DNA of 64,000 nucleotides from Prado023 sp963753075 (GCA_963753075.1 CAVWAR010000008.1:62001-126000), one strand, 5' to 3'. Shown: positions 16,686 to 25,508, numbered from the stretch's first letter. The notes: a model not told the origin generated them from the sequence alone. Translations and numbers: made by a program.

Positions 16686-18902
16686 ATGGTCGAGGCACGG
16701 ATCGAGGCATCGGCCCCGCACGCGCTTCGCAGGGAACCATCGTGGATGGTCCGGCGGGGTCGGCTGCTCGAGGAGCTGAGCGGGACTGATGCCCGCTTCA
16801 TCTGCCTGTCGGCTCCCAGCGGCTACGGCAAGACCTCGTTCCTGGCCCAGTGGGCTGCGCAGGACCCACGCCCGCACATCGTCGTCCGGGTCGATCCCAG
16901 CCGCGCGGACCCCATGGGCGTGGCCCGCGGCGTGCTCGAGGCTCTAGCGGCGGGCGGGCTCCTCGCCGAGGCTGTCGACCTGCCGGAGGCGGCAGACGCG
17001 ATCGCCTGGCACCAGGGTGTGCTCCCCATCCTCGGCGGGGCCGTGGCCCAGGTCCCAGCCGACGTCGTGATCGGCGTCGACGGGGTGAGCGGGACTGGGG
17101 GACCGGAGTGGAACTCCCTGCTCGACACCATCTGCTCCGCCCTGCCGGAAGGCTCCGCGTTCGTGCTGGGTACCCGCTCCAAGCCGCCCGCGTGCCTGAG
17201 GTCGAGGCGCAACGAGGGCAGTCTCCTCGAGATCGGCCCGGAGCGGTTGGCCCTCGATGCGCTGGAGGGTGCCGAGCTCGTGGGGGCACTCGGCCTCGAC
17301 CTGCCTGACGACCAGATCCTGCAACTGCTCGAGGCGACGGAGGGCTGGCCCGCGGCCGTGTACCTCTCAGCGTTGGCTGTCAGGTCCGGGCATGGCACGG
17401 CCAGCCTGCCTCCGGCCACGTTCGGTGTGCTCGCCGACTTCATGCGGGATCAGATCCTCGACCAGCTCGATCCGGCGGATGCGGACTTCATCATCCGGGG
17501 CTCGGTCCTCGACGAGCTCGACGGCCCCACCTGCGAGGCCGTCAGCGGCCGGCCGGACGCGCTGGCGAGACTGCGGGCGCTGTCCGCCACCAACCACCTG
17601 CTGATCCAGTTGGACCCGAGCGGGCAGCGCTTCAGCATGCACCCGCTGCTCGCCACGTTCCTGACCTCCGAGCTGCAGGCCCGGTCGTCGTCCGAGTGGC
17701 ATGCCGTGCACGCCGCCGCGAGCCGGGCCCAGGAGGAGGCGGGGGACCTCAACTCCGCAGTTCACCACGCCAAGCTCGCCGCGGACGACGAGCGACTGGG
17801 TCGACTGATCTGGCTGCACACCGGCGAACTCCTGGGCTCCGGTCGCATGGCTGTGGTTCGCAGGTGGCTCGCTGACCTCGACAGTGACCGTCTCGGGTCC
17901 ACTGCCGGCCTGGCGCTCGCAGCGGCACAGGTCGCCCAACTGACGGGTGACATGGCCATGATGCGGCACTACCAGGTGGCCGCGGCAGCAGCGTGCCGGG
18001 ACTCCGGGGCGGAGGACCTGCGTGCGGACCTCCTCGTGCTCTCGGCGCTCGTCGGGGCCGACGGACTGGCGCAGATGCGCCAGGACTGCACCGAGTACCT
18101 CCGCTTTGCGCCGATCGAGTCCCCGTGGCGCTCCGTCGCCCATTTCCTCAATGGGGTCGGGCTTGTGCTCCAGGGAGACTTCGCCACCGGAATCGCCGAG
18201 ATGCTCGTGGGCGAGCAGGCCGCCCTGGCCCTGCAGGTGCCTCACGTGCGGGGCCAATGCCTGGCCGCAGCCTCGTTTGCGCTGACCTTGGCTGGTGACG
18301 AACGACGAGGCCGGGCCCTTCTCGGGGACCTCCGGGCGCTCGTGGCGCGCTACCCGATGGATCACGAAGCGACCGCAGCGCCGGTGCACATCGTCCTGGC
18401 CCAGGGGTACCTGGCCGACGGTCGGACCCACGAGGCGTGGGCCTCGGCCGACAAGGCACTTCGGCTGACGAGCCTGATCGTGGGCATGGCGCCCTGGTAC
18501 GCGGTGCAGGGCAGGGCGCTGCTCAGCCAGCTGTACGTCGGACTCGGCCAGCTGGACCGGGCCGCGTCCCTGCTGGACGAGGCCGAGCTCCTGCACGGAC
18601 CGAGCAGCCAGAGCCCGGTGATTGACGCCCTGCTCGACCGGGCGCGGCAGGGAGTCGATGCCGCCGAGCACGTCGACGTGGGCCCTGAACCGCTCTCGAC
18701 GGCTGAGATCCGGGTGCTGCAGTACCTGCCCACCCACCTGACCTTCCCGGAGATCGCTGCCGAGCTGTTCGTGTCGCGCTACACGGTGAAGACCCAGGCG
18801 ATGTCGGCCTACCGCAAGCTCCTCGTCCACAGTCGGGGCGAGGCGATCGAGAAGGCCCGAAGCCTGGGGATCCTGCTGGACGCCAGCCCAGGCAGGCGCT
18901 GA
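16686..18902 (+). CDS. LuxR-family transcriptional regulator of MalT/LAL type
   Basis: 738 residues. N-terminal STAND/AAA-like ATPase with Walker A APSGYGKTS (43-51) and sensor-like GTRSKPP, a winged-helix stretch, a central helical TPR-like region (~370-650) and a C-terminal LuxR helix-turn-helix (~672-735, LSTAEIRVLQYLP ... YTVKTQAMSAYRKL). Such proteins oligomerise with ATP and an inducer and then activate transcription. The ligand and targets are unknown. Divergence of the HTH from the classical consensus (ISNKEIA is here LTFPEIAAELF) is modest. No obvious partner genes. Confidence 0.85.
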   Translation: MVEARIEASAPHALRREPSWMVRRGRLLEELSGTDARFICLSAPSGYGKTSFLAQWAAQDPRPHIVVRVDPSRADPMGVARGVLEALAAGGLLAEAVDLPEAADAIAWHQGVLPILGGAVAQVPADVVIGVDGVSGTGGPEWNSLLDTICSALPEGSAFVLGTRSKPPACLRSRRNEGSLLEIGPERLALDALEGAELVGALGLDLPDDQILQLLEATEGWPAAVYLSALAVRSGHGTASLPPATFGVLADFMRDQILDQLDPADADFIIRGSVLDELDGPTCEAVSGRPDALARLRALSATNHLLIQLDPSGQRFSMHPLLATFLTSELQARSSSEWHAVHAAASRAQEEAGDLNSAVHHAKLAADDERLGRLIWLHTGELLGSGRMAVVRRWLADLDSDRLGSTAGLALAAAQVAQLTGDMAMMRHYQVAAAAACRDSGAEDLRADLLVLSALVGADGLAQMRQDCTEYLRFAPIESPWRSVAHFLNGVGLVLQGDFATGIAEMLVGEQAALALQVPHVRGQCLAAASFALTLAGDERRGRALLGDLRALVARYPMDHEATAAPVHIVLAQGYLADGRTHEAWASADKALRLTSLIVGMAPWYAVQGRALLSQLYVGLGQLDRAASLLDEAELLHGPSSQSPVIDALLDRARQGVDAAEHVDVGPEPLSTAEIRVLQYLPTHLTFPEIAAELFVSRYTVKTQAMSAYRKLLVHSRGEAIEKARSLGILLDASPGRR

Positions 18903-18923
18903 CCGGCCGCCTCGGCCCCGGTG

Positions 18924-19994
18924 TCAGCGTTGGGCCGCACCCCAGTCAAGGATGACCTTGCCGGAGTTCCCGCTGGCCGTGACGGTGAACGCCGCCGCGA
19001 ACTCCTCGATGTCGAACTGGTGGGTGATCACCGGGGAGAGGTCGAGGCCCGCCTGCAGCAGCGAGGCCATCTTGTACCAGGTCTCGAACATCTCCCGGCC
19101 GTAGACGCCCTTGATCCGCAGCCCCTTGAAGATCACCTGCGACCAATCGATGGACACCTCGTCGCCGAAGATGCCCAGCATGGCGATCCGGCCCCCGTGG
19201 GCCATCGCGTCGAGCATCGTGCGGAAGGCCGGCGGGCTGCCACTCATCTCCAGGCCAACGTCGAACCCCTCAGCCATGCCCTGCTCGCGCATCACCACGT
19301 GGACGTCCTCATGCGTGACGTCCACGACCCGGGTGGCGCCCATGGCCCGGGCCAGGTCGAGCCGGTACGGGTTCACGTCGGTGACGATCACGTTGCGCAC
19401 CCCGACATGGCTGGCGACCGCGACGGCCATCGCACCGATCGGGCCGGCGCCGGTGATGAGCACGTCCTCGCCGACCAGGTCGAAGCTCAGGGCCGTGTGC
19501 GTCGCGTTGCCGAACGGATCAAAGATCGTGGCCACCTCATCGGACACGGCCTCGGGGACCCGGAACACGTTGGCGGCCGGCAGGGCGAGGTAGTCGGCGA
19601 AAGATCCCGCTCGGTCGATGCCCACTCCGACGGTCTGCGAGCACAGGTGCCGCTGGCCCGCGCGGCAGTGCCGGCAGTGGCCGCACACGATGTGGCCCTC
19701 GCCGGTGACCCGCTCGCCGATCTCGTACTCGGTCACCGCCGAGCCCAGGGCGGCGATCCGACCGACGTACTCGTGGCCGACGGGCATGCCGAGCGCGATG
19801 CGCCGCTGGCTCCAGTGGTCCCAGTTCCAGATGTGCACATCCGTGCCGCAGATGGAGGACTTGACCACGTGGATCAGGACGTCGTTGGGACCGATCTGCG
19901 GGACAGGCACCTCCACCATCTGGAGCCCGACCTCAGGGCGGGCCTTGACCAGTGCGCGCATCGTGGCCGGCACCCCGGGCTCGGTCGCGGTCAC
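18924..19994 (-). CDS. tdh: L-threonine 3-dehydrogenase
   Basis: 356 residues, a zinc-dependent medium-chain dehydrogenase: catalytic zinc ligands in SICGTD and GHEYVG, structural zinc cysteines in CGHCRHCRAGQRHLC, and NAD-binding GAGPIGAMAV. It oxidises L-threonine to 2-amino-3-oxobutyrate, which Kbl cleaves to glycine and acetyl-CoA. The GTG start overlaps the kbl stop codon by 4 bp (GTGA), which fits the pathway coupling. Confidence 0.95.
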   Translation of the reverse strand: MTATEPGVPATMRALVKARPEVGLQMVEVPVPQIGPNDVLIHVVKSSICGTDVHIWNWDHWSQRRIALGMPVGHEYVGRIAALGSAVTEYEIGERVTGEGHIVCGHCRHCRAGQRHLCSQTVGVGIDRAGSFADYLALPAANVFRVPEAVSDEVATIFDPFGNATHTALSFDLVGEDVLITGAGPIGAMAVAVASHVGVRNVIVTDVNPYRLDLARAMGATRVVDVTHEDVHVVMREQGMAEGFDVGLEMSGSPPAFRTMLDAMAHGGRIAMLGIFGDEVSIDWSQVIFKGLRIKGVYGREMFETWYKMASLLQAGLDLSPVITHQFDIEEFAAAFTVTASGNSGKVILDWGAAQR

Positions 19995-21184
19995 GAGATC
20001 ACCCCGAGCGCGCGGCCGACGCGCGCGAACGCATCGACCGCGACGTCAAGATCCTCGGTCGAGTGGGCTGCCGACATCTGGGTGCGGATCCGCGCCTGGC
20101 CGCGTGGGACCACGGGGAACGAGAAGGCCGTCACGTACACGCCCTGGTCGAGCAGCCCAGCGGCCAGGTCGGCGGCCAGCCGGGCGTCGCCCAGCATGAC
20201 CGGGATGATCGGGTGCTCGCCGGGGACCAGGTCGAAGCCGACCGCCTGCATGCTGGCCCGGAAGTGCGCGGCGTTGGCCCGCAGCTGCGCGCGCAGCTCG
20301 TGGCCGTCGGCGAGCATGTCGAGCACCCGCAGGCTGGCGGTCACGACGGCCGGCGAGACCGAGTTGGAGAACAGGTATGGTCGCGAGCGCTGCCGCAGCA
20401 GGTCGATGACCTCCTGGCGCGCCGACACGTAGCCGCCGCTCGCCCCGCCGAGGGCCTTGCCCAGGGTCCCGGTGAGGATGTCGACCCGGTCGGTCACCCC
20501 GAAGTGCTCCGGGGTGCCCCGACCATGCTCGCCCACGAAGCCGACGGCATGGCTGTCGTCCACCATCACCATCGCCGAGTACGTGTCGGCGAGGTCGCAG
20601 ATCGCCGGCAGGTCAGCCATGTGACCGTCCATGCTGAACACGCCGTCGGTCACGATCAGCACGAACCGGGCGCCGCTGTCGCGGGCGGCGACGAGTTGGC
20701 GCTCGAGGTCGGCCATGTCGCTGTTGGTGTATCGGAAGCGGCGGGCCTTGGACAACCGGATTCCGTCGATGATCGAGGCATGGTTCAGGGCATCGGAGAT
20801 GATCGCGTCCTGCGCGCCGAGCAACGGCTCGAACACCCCTCCGTTCGCGTCGAAGCAGCTCGAGTACAGCTGGGTGGCCTCGGTGCCCAGGAAGGCGCTG
20901 ATCCCTGACTCGAGCTCGGTATGGATGTCCTGGGTCCCGCAGATGAACCGGACGCTGGACAGCCCGAAGCCGTGGGTGCGCAGGCCCTCCTCGGCGGCCG
21001 CAACGATCTCCGGGTGGTTCGACAGCCCCAGGTAGTTGTTGGCGCACAGGTTGATCACCCGCAGTCCGTCGGCGTCGACCCAGGAGCCCTGTGGCGTGGT
21101 GATCACCCGCTCGCGCTTGTAGAGGCCCTGGTCGGTGATCTCGGCGAGCTCGGCACGCACATGGTCGAGGAAGGTGGCATCCAC
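19991..21184 (-). CDS. kbl: Glycine C-acetyltransferase (2-amino-3-ketobutyrate CoA ligase)
   Basis: 397 residues, the usual length. Alpha-oxoamine synthase fold: CANNYLGLSNHP near the N-terminus, DDSHAVGFVG (PLP ring contact), and the Schiff-base lysine in GTLGKALGGASGG. It converts 2-amino-3-oxobutyrate plus CoA to glycine and acetyl-CoA. The GTG at 21184 matches the family start; no Shine-Dalgarno is visible and CATCAT lies 6 nt upstream, so it may be leaderless. First gene of kbl-tdh. Confidence 0.94.
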   Translation of the reverse strand: MDATFLDHVRAELAEITDQGLYKRERVITTPQGSWVDADGLRVINLCANNYLGLSNHPEIVAAAEEGLRTHGFGLSSVRFICGTQDIHTELESGISAFLGTEATQLYSSCFDANGGVFEPLLGAQDAIISDALNHASIIDGIRLSKARRFRYTNSDMADLERQLVAARDSGARFVLIVTDGVFSMDGHMADLPAICDLADTYSAMVMVDDSHAVGFVGEHGRGTPEHFGVTDRVDILTGTLGKALGGASGGYVSARQEVIDLLRQRSRPYLFSNSVSPAVVTASLRVLDMLADGHELRAQLRANAAHFRASMQAVGFDLVPGEHPIIPVMLGDARLAADLAAGLLDQGVYVTAFSFPVVPRGQARIRTQMSAAHSTEDLDVAVDAFARVGRALGVIS

Positions 21185-21251
21185 GAGGCCATGATGCGCC
21201 CTTGCCCGGTCCGGCCGCCGCCCGGGCGCCGCAGCATGGACAATCGTCGGC

Positions 21252-22376
21252 GTGACGCATCGAGCAGTCGTCGGCTGGGTGGTCGCGGCGACCGTGCTCC
21301 TGGTCGCCGGGGCGGCGGTGCTGCTCGGCTCGACCAGCGACGTGTCGCGGTCCGTGGCTCGGGCGGGGTCAACTCCACTCCGGGTTGTCGCCCCAGAGGG
21401 CTCGGCCCGGGCCCCGACGATCGTGCTCGCCCACGGGTTCTCGGGCAGCGCGGCCATGATGGACCCGATGGCCAGCGCCCTGGCGCGGGCTGGGCATGTG
21501 GTCGTCCTGCCCGACCTGCCCGGGCACGGGAGCAACGCCACGCCCCTGGAGGACGGGGCCCTCGAGCCGGCGGTCTCCGACGCCGTGGACTTCGCCGCCG
21601 CGGCGACAGGGTTGCCTGTGGCCGTCGTGGGGCACTCGATGGGGGCGGGAGCGGTGACGTCCTGGGCTGTGGACAATCCGGCCGCCGCCACTGCTGCCAT
21701 CAGCGTGCCGAGCGCCGAGGACCTGCCTGCCGATGCGTCCCGGCCGGGGAACATGCTGATCCTCTGGGGAGCGCTGGAGTCGGATCGTTTCGTGGACGCC
21801 GCCGGAGCTGCCCTCCGCGCCGGCTACCCCGATGCCGTGCCCGGCCGGACCTACGGGGAGTTCGCCGCTGGCACTGCGCGCCGGGCGGTCCAGATCCTCG
21901 GTGCTGAGCACATCTCGGTCATCTACCGGCAGCAGACGTTCGATGAGGTCGCCGCGTGGGTGGCCGAAGCGGTGGAGGCCGCGGGTGCGGGGGCCGACGG
22001 TGCGGGGGCCGACGATGCGGCGGCCGACGATGCGGCGGCCGACGATGCGACGATCGGTGCCGCGGGATCGGACGCCTTTGGAGCGGCCAGTGACCAGCCG
22101 CGGGGTGACCAGCGGCCGCTCGGAGCTCTGCTCGTGCTGGTCGGCGGGGTGTTGGCGACCCGCCCCATCCTGGCGATCGCAGATCCACCCCTGCCGGCGG
22201 GCTGGGCGGCCCATGACCGCCCGCAGGTCCCTGGCGGTTCTGCCGGCGGCGGCGGCGGTGGCGAGCCTCGGTGCGGCACTGCTCCAGGGCGGCATCGACA
22301 TCATCCCGGTGGCCGTCGTGGGCTACCTGCTGGGCTGGTTCGTGGTCGGGGCCGTTCTGCTCAGCCTGGCCGTTAG
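21252..22376 (+). CDS. Alpha/beta hydrolase with N-terminal anchor; frame disrupted near its 3' end
   Basis: As read, 374 residues: N-terminal membrane anchor (~8-25), an alpha/beta hydrolase core with AHGFSG oxyanion loop, nucleophile elbow GHSMGAG and a C-terminal active-site His in AEHISVI, then an Ala/Asp pentapeptide linker and one hydrophobic segment (~293-310). After about residue 322 the sequence becomes low-complexity R/G/P, unlike a real protein, while the +1 frame opens into a five- to six-helix membrane domain (22213-22824). One extra base around 22200-22240 would explain this; the original gene was probably a single hydrolase-membrane fusion. GACAAT lies 7 nt before the GTG (leaderless). 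Confidence 0.72.
   Translation: MTHRAVVGWVVAATVLLVAGAAVLLGSTSDVSRSVARAGSTPLRVVAPEGSARAPTIVLAHGFSGSAAMMDPMASALARAGHVVVLPDLPGHGSNATPLEDGALEPAVSDAVDFAAAATGLPVAVVGHSMGAGAVTSWAVDNPAAATAAISVPSAEDLPADASRPGNMLILWGALESDRFVDAAGAALRAGYPDAVPGRTYGEFAAGTARRAVQILGAEHISVIYRQQTFDEVAAWVAEAVEAAGAGADGAGADDAAADDAAADDATIGAAGSDAFGAASDQPRGDQRPLGALLVLVGGVLATRPILAIADPPLPAGWAAHDRPQVPGGSAGGGGGGEPRCGTAPGRHRHHPGGRRGLPAGLVRGRGRSAQPGR
21984..22043 (+). repeat. Four 15-bp tandem units in the hydrolase linker
   Basis: Four in-frame 15-bp units (two of type GGTGCGGGGGCCGAC, two of type GATGCGGCGGCCGAC, followed by a partial unit) encode GAGAD-GAGAD-DAAAD-DAAAD. They make a flexible acidic linker between the hydrolase and the membrane part. 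Units of this size are prone to copy-number change without frame loss. Confidence 0.85.
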
Positions 22377-22824
22377 GGGCCGCTACCTGTCCGTCGGTAG
22401 CGTGCCGGGCGCAGGCTGGGGCGTGATCGCAGGTGGCGTCCTGGCGCTCGCGATGGCTCTGCCCGCCCGGCTGACCTGGGCGGCCTACGAACCTGTGGGA
22501 CCGCGCTGGTGGGTCGTGGTGGCGCTCATCGTCGGCACCGGTGCCTGGTTCTGGGCGGAGTCCCGGATCGTTGCGGGGAGCATGGGCTGGCGGCGCGGGG
22601 GGCTGCTGGTGGCCAGTCGGCTGATCATCGTCATCGCCTTGCTGGGTGCGGTTGCGCTGCTCGGGGCCCCAGGGTTCCTGACGTTGACGGTCCCGTTGGT
22701 CGTGCCGATCCTGTTGCTGCTGGCGATCCCCGGCTTCTGGGCCCGGGACCCGGCCGCCGCTGCGGCAGCGCAGGCCGTCCCCTTGGCGCTGGTGATGGCC
22801 ACGACGTTCCCCCTCGTCGGGTGA
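22213..22824 (+). CDS. Polytopic membrane segment, probably the displaced C-terminal half of the upstream hydrolase
   Basis: 203 residues from ATG 22213 with about six hydrophobic helices (for example VAVVGYLLGWFVVGAVLL, LIIVIALLGAVALLGA). It overlaps the 3' end of the hydrolase frame by 164 bp in the +1 frame. No ribosome binding site precedes the ATG and the overlap is far longer than normal coupling, so I infer a frameshift within one gene rather than two genes. A separate small membrane protein cannot be excluded. Confidence 0.6.
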   Translation: MTARRSLAVLPAAAAVASLGAALLQGGIDIIPVAVVGYLLGWFVVGAVLLSLAVRGRYLSVGSVPGAGWGVIAGGVLALAMALPARLTWAAYEPVGPRWWVVVALIVGTGAWFWAESRIVAGSMGWRRGGLLVASRLIIVIALLGAVALLGAPGFLTLTVPLVVPILLLLAIPGFWARDPAAAAAAQAVPLALVMATTFPLVG

Positions 22825-22984
22825 CCCGGGGAACCGAGCGCGGGCCAGGCCGGCCCTCCACGGGGCACCGGATGCCCGACACGCCCGCCCCGACGTTTCG
22901 GTCGATGTCAGGGGGCTCGCCTACACTCGAGGAAGTTCGTTGGTTCGTGCTCGGGGATGCCCTGAGGGCATGGAGGGGTGGGTC

Positions 22985-23290
22985 ATGGAGTCTGGCGTCG
23001 ACGCTGCGGCGGTCTCGTCACTGCCCATCGGCGAAGGTTCTGGCCTCAGCGAGCGCGACCTGCGGATCCTCGAGTTCGAGCGCCAGTGGTGGCGCTACGC
23101 CGGGGCCAAGGAGCAGGCGATCCGCGAGTTGTTCGAATGCTCGACGACCCGCTACTACCAGATGCTCAACACGCTGATCGACGATCCGGCGGCGTTGAAG
23201 GCCGACCCGATGCTGGTCAAGCGGCTGCGCCGCATGCGGTCCAGCCGTCAGCGGGCCCGCTCGGCGCGCCGGCTCGGCATCGAGCTCTAG
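22985..23290 (+). CDS. DUF3263 domain protein
   Basis: 101 residues with the hallmark stretch LSERDLRILEFERQWWRYAG and KEQAIRELFECSTTRYYQ, then a basic tail RRMRSSRQRARSARRLG. The family is nearly confined to actinobacteria and looks like a small helix-turn-helix DNA-binding protein; its targets are not known. ATG at 22985 is supported by GGAGGGG about 7 nt upstream. A possible -10 TACACT is at 22922-22927. It converges with the sulfur carrier gene with 2 bp between stops. Confidence 0.88.
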   Translation: MESGVDAAAVSSLPIGEGSGLSERDLRILEFERQWWRYAGAKEQAIRELFECSTTRYYQMLNTLIDDPAALKADPMLVKRLRRMRSSRQRARSARRLGIEL

Positions 23291-23292
23291 GC

Positions 23293-23574
23293 TCAGCCGC
23301 CCGCGACAGCCGGGATGATCGACACCGAGGCGCCGTCCGGGGTGGAGGCCTCAAGGCCACCCTCGAAGCGCACGTCCTCATCGTCGACGTAGACGTTGAC
23401 GAACCGGCGCAGGGCCCCCTGGTCGTCGAGCACGCGGGCTGACAGCCCTGGGTAGGCGGACTCGAGGGCGGTGATCGTCGCCGAGAGCGTGGGGGCGTCG
23501 GGCTGGACGCTCACCTCCGCGACGCCATCGGTGTAGGTGCGCAGGATTGTGGGGATACGGACTGCGACGGACAT
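23293..23574 (-). CDS. MoaD/ThiS-family ubiquitin-like sulfur carrier
   Basis: 93 residues with a beta-grasp fold and the C-terminal diglycine AVAGG that is thiocarboxylated in this family. FVNVYVDDEDVR is the typical MoaD/CysO core. It lies 56 bp downstream of a threonine synthase-like gene on the same strand, a pairing reminiscent of sulfur carriers that feed amino acid biosynthesis (CysO with CysM). It could serve cysteine, methionine, molybdopterin or thiamin synthesis; no activating E1 enzyme is in the window. Confidence 0.85.
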   Translation of the reverse strand: MSVAVRIPTILRTYTDGVAEVSVQPDAPTLSATITALESAYPGLSARVLDDQGALRRFVNVYVDDEDVRFEGGLEASTPDGASVSIIPAVAGG

Positions 23575-23630
23575 CTGGACTCCTGGTGGTCGGGCGGCGT
23601 GAACGCGGAGGTGGGCTGCGGGGGAATGCC

Positions 23631-24881
23631 TCAGCCGCCGAGGGCGGTGCGGAACTCATCGATGCTGGGCGCAATGGTAGCCGTTGGGCCGACCACGGGG
23701 GCCACAGCGTCGAGGGTCTTCAACCCATCTCCGGTGTTGTAGACCACGGTCTCGGCGTCAGGATCCAGCTGTCCCGAGGCGAGCAGCTGGCGCAGGGTCG
23801 CCACCGTGACCCCGCCAGCGGTCTCGGCGAAGATGCCCTCGGTGCGGGCCAGCAGGCGGATCCCGGCCACCACCTCCTCGTCGGAGACGTCGGCGATCGC
23901 CCCACCTGTGCGGCGGGCGACATCCAGCGCGTAGGGGCCGTCAGCGGGGTTGCCGATGGCCAGCGACTTGGCGATGGTGTCGGGCTTCACCGGGCGGATG
24001 ACGTCGATCCCGGCCCGGAAGGCCTGCGAGACCGGAGAGCAGCCCGTGGCCTGGGCGCCGAACACCCGGTAGGGCGTCGGTTCGATCAGCCCGAGCTTCG
24101 CCAGCTCGCCGAAGGCCTTGTCGACCTTCGTCAGCAGCGATCCGGATGCCACGGGGATCACCACCTGCTCGGGCAGGCGCCAACCGAGCTGCTCGGCGAC
24201 CTCGTAGCCCAGTGACTTCGAGCCCTCGGCGTAGTAGGGGCGCAGGTTCACATTCACGAAGCCCCAGGTGTCCGTCAGGGGGTCGCCGACGAGCTCCGAG
24301 CACAGCCGGTTGACGTCGTCGTAGTTGCCCTCGACAGCGATCAGAGTGCCGTCGTAGACAGCGGTCGTGATCACCTTGCCGGCCTCGAGGTTCGCCGGGA
24401 TGACCACCACGTGGCCCATGCCCGCGCGGGCGGCCGCTGCCGCCACGGCGTTCGCCAGGTTCCCGGTGGAGGCGCACGACAGCGTCTGCAGGCCGAGCTG
24501 GCGGGCGGCCGAGAGCGCCACCGCGACGACTCGGTCCTTGAAGGAGTGGGTCGGGTTGCCGGTGTCGTCCTTGACCCAGAGGCGGCGCATGCCCAGCTCG
24601 CGGGCCAGGTTGTCGGCCCGGACCAGCTTGGTGAAGCCCGGGTTCAGCCCGGGCAGTTCCGCGATGTTGTCCGGGACCGGCAGCATCGCCTTGTAGCGCC
24701 ACAGGCTCGGCGGCCCGGCGGCGATCTCCTCCCGGGTCGGTGCAGAGATCTCGTAGCCCACCTCGAGAGGACCGAAGCACTCCATGCACGCGTAGGCCGC
24801 GCCGAGCGGGTAGGTCTCACCGCAGGCGCGGCACCTCAGGTGGGTCGCTGGACCGAAGTCCAGGGCCGCATCGATCGTCAC
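23631..24881 (-). CDS. thrC: Threonine synthase-like PLP enzyme with zinc ribbon
   Basis: 416 residues, fold type II PLP enzyme. The N-terminus has a zinc-ribbon-like CRAC ... CMEC pair (~16-36), absent from many threonine synthases. The PLP lysine lies in NPTHSFKDRV and the phosphate loop in SCASTGNLANAV. Expected reaction: O-phosphohomoserine to threonine, but the adjacent sulfur carrier leaves open a role in sulfur amino acid synthesis. GTG 24881 is supported by GGGAG about 7 nt upstream. Confidence 0.85.
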   Translation of the reverse strand: MTIDAALDFGPATHLRCRACGETYPLGAAYACMECFGPLEVGYEISAPTREEIAAGPPSLWRYKAMLPVPDNIAELPGLNPGFTKLVRADNLARELGMRRLWVKDDTGNPTHSFKDRVVAVALSAARQLGLQTLSCASTGNLANAVAAAAARAGMGHVVVIPANLEAGKVITTAVYDGTLIAVEGNYDDVNRLCSELVGDPLTDTWGFVNVNLRPYYAEGSKSLGYEVAEQLGWRLPEQVVIPVASGSLLTKVDKAFGELAKLGLIEPTPYRVFGAQATGCSPVSQAFRAGIDVIRPVKPDTIAKSLAIGNPADGPYALDVARRTGGAIADVSDEEVVAGIRLLARTEGIFAETAGGVTVATLRQLLASGQLDPDAETVVYNTGDGLKTLDAVAPVVGPTATIAPSIDEFRTALGG

Positions 24882-24970
24882 GAACCACTCCCTAAGTCTC
24901 GGTCGGCCGGCGATCCGGGGCAGGACTCCAGCGTCCCGCGGGGTTCCGGCGGGCCAACCCGCGATTGCAG

Positions 24971-24981
24971 CGTTACTGTAA
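24971..24981. promoter_or_regulatory. Symmetrical GTTACTGTAAC, probable bidirectional -10 element
   Basis: An 11-bp palindrome between the divergent threonine synthase gene and the gene at 25050. It contains TACTGT on the plus strand and TACAGT on the minus strand, both good -10 hexamers overlapping by 5 of 6 bases. It could alternatively be a repressor operator. Confidence 0.45.
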
Positions 24982-25049
24982 CCGGCCCATGAGGTGTGCC
25001 GGAGAGGGGTCGCCGTGACGGACCGACCGGCGCGCACCAAGCGGCCCTG

Positions 25050-25508
25050 ATGCGCGCCCGGCACAGGCTGCGGTCGGCGGTGAACTGGGTGAACCTGTCG
25101 ACTCCCGCCGGGCTCCTTGTGGCGCTCCTCGGCGCGGGTCGGCCGCGCCGGGCACGTGCGGGTCTGTGGCTCGTCCACGACTACCGCCTGCGTGTCCCGC
25201 CGGCCCCGGCGTTCGCGCTCGGCAGTGTCGTCCTCCTGCGCGCGCCTCTCCCCGGGCCTGGGCGCGATCCGGTCGGCTCGGTGTCACGTCGCCTTCTCGA
25301 CCACGAGGAACGGCACGCGACCCAGTACGCCTGGTGCGGCGGGATCCTGATGCCCGCGGCCTACCTCGCGGCTGCCGGCTGGTCGTGGGTGTGCACGGGC
25401 GACTTCGCCTCCCGGAACGTCTTCGAGCAGCGGGCCGGGCTGGCCGACGGCGGATACACAGAGCGATCCGCGCGCTGGACGTGGGCCGATCATCGCCGGG
25501 TGACGTGA
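25050..25508 (+). CDS. Uncharacterised protein with HEERH metal-site-like motif
   Basis: 152 residues. N-terminal hydrophobic stretch (~14-27), a middle beta-rich part, then LLDHEERHATQYA (HExxH pattern) followed by a hydrophobic segment and NVFEQRAGLADGGY. HExxH followed by Gln and a downstream acidic residue recalls metallopeptidase-like or DUF4157-like zinc sites, but this is only pattern similarity and no family is assigned. The ATG at 25050 is chosen because codons before it look non-coding. Divergent from the threonine synthase gene. Confidence 0.6.
   Translation: MRARHRLRSAVNWVNLSTPAGLLVALLGAGRPRRARAGLWLVHDYRLRVPPAPAFALGSVVLLRAPLPGPGRDPVGSVSRRLLDHEERHATQYAWCGGILMPAAYLAAAGWSWVCTGDFASRNVFEQRAGLADGGYTERSARWTWADHRRVT

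Noticed and set aside
17367..18830. 487-codon minus-strand frame opposite the LuxR-type regulator
   Set aside because: Antisense of a protein with Walker A and HTH motifs; low-complexity composition.
18921..20432. Long plus-strand frame opposite tdh-kbl
   Set aside because: Product is His/Asp/Arg/Gly-rich with no motif; tdh and kbl on the minus strand have all catalytic residues.
21984..22043. Possible CRISPR or minisatellite array
   Set aside because: Units are 15 bp, contiguous without spacers and in frame with a coding sequence, so it is a coding tandem repeat.
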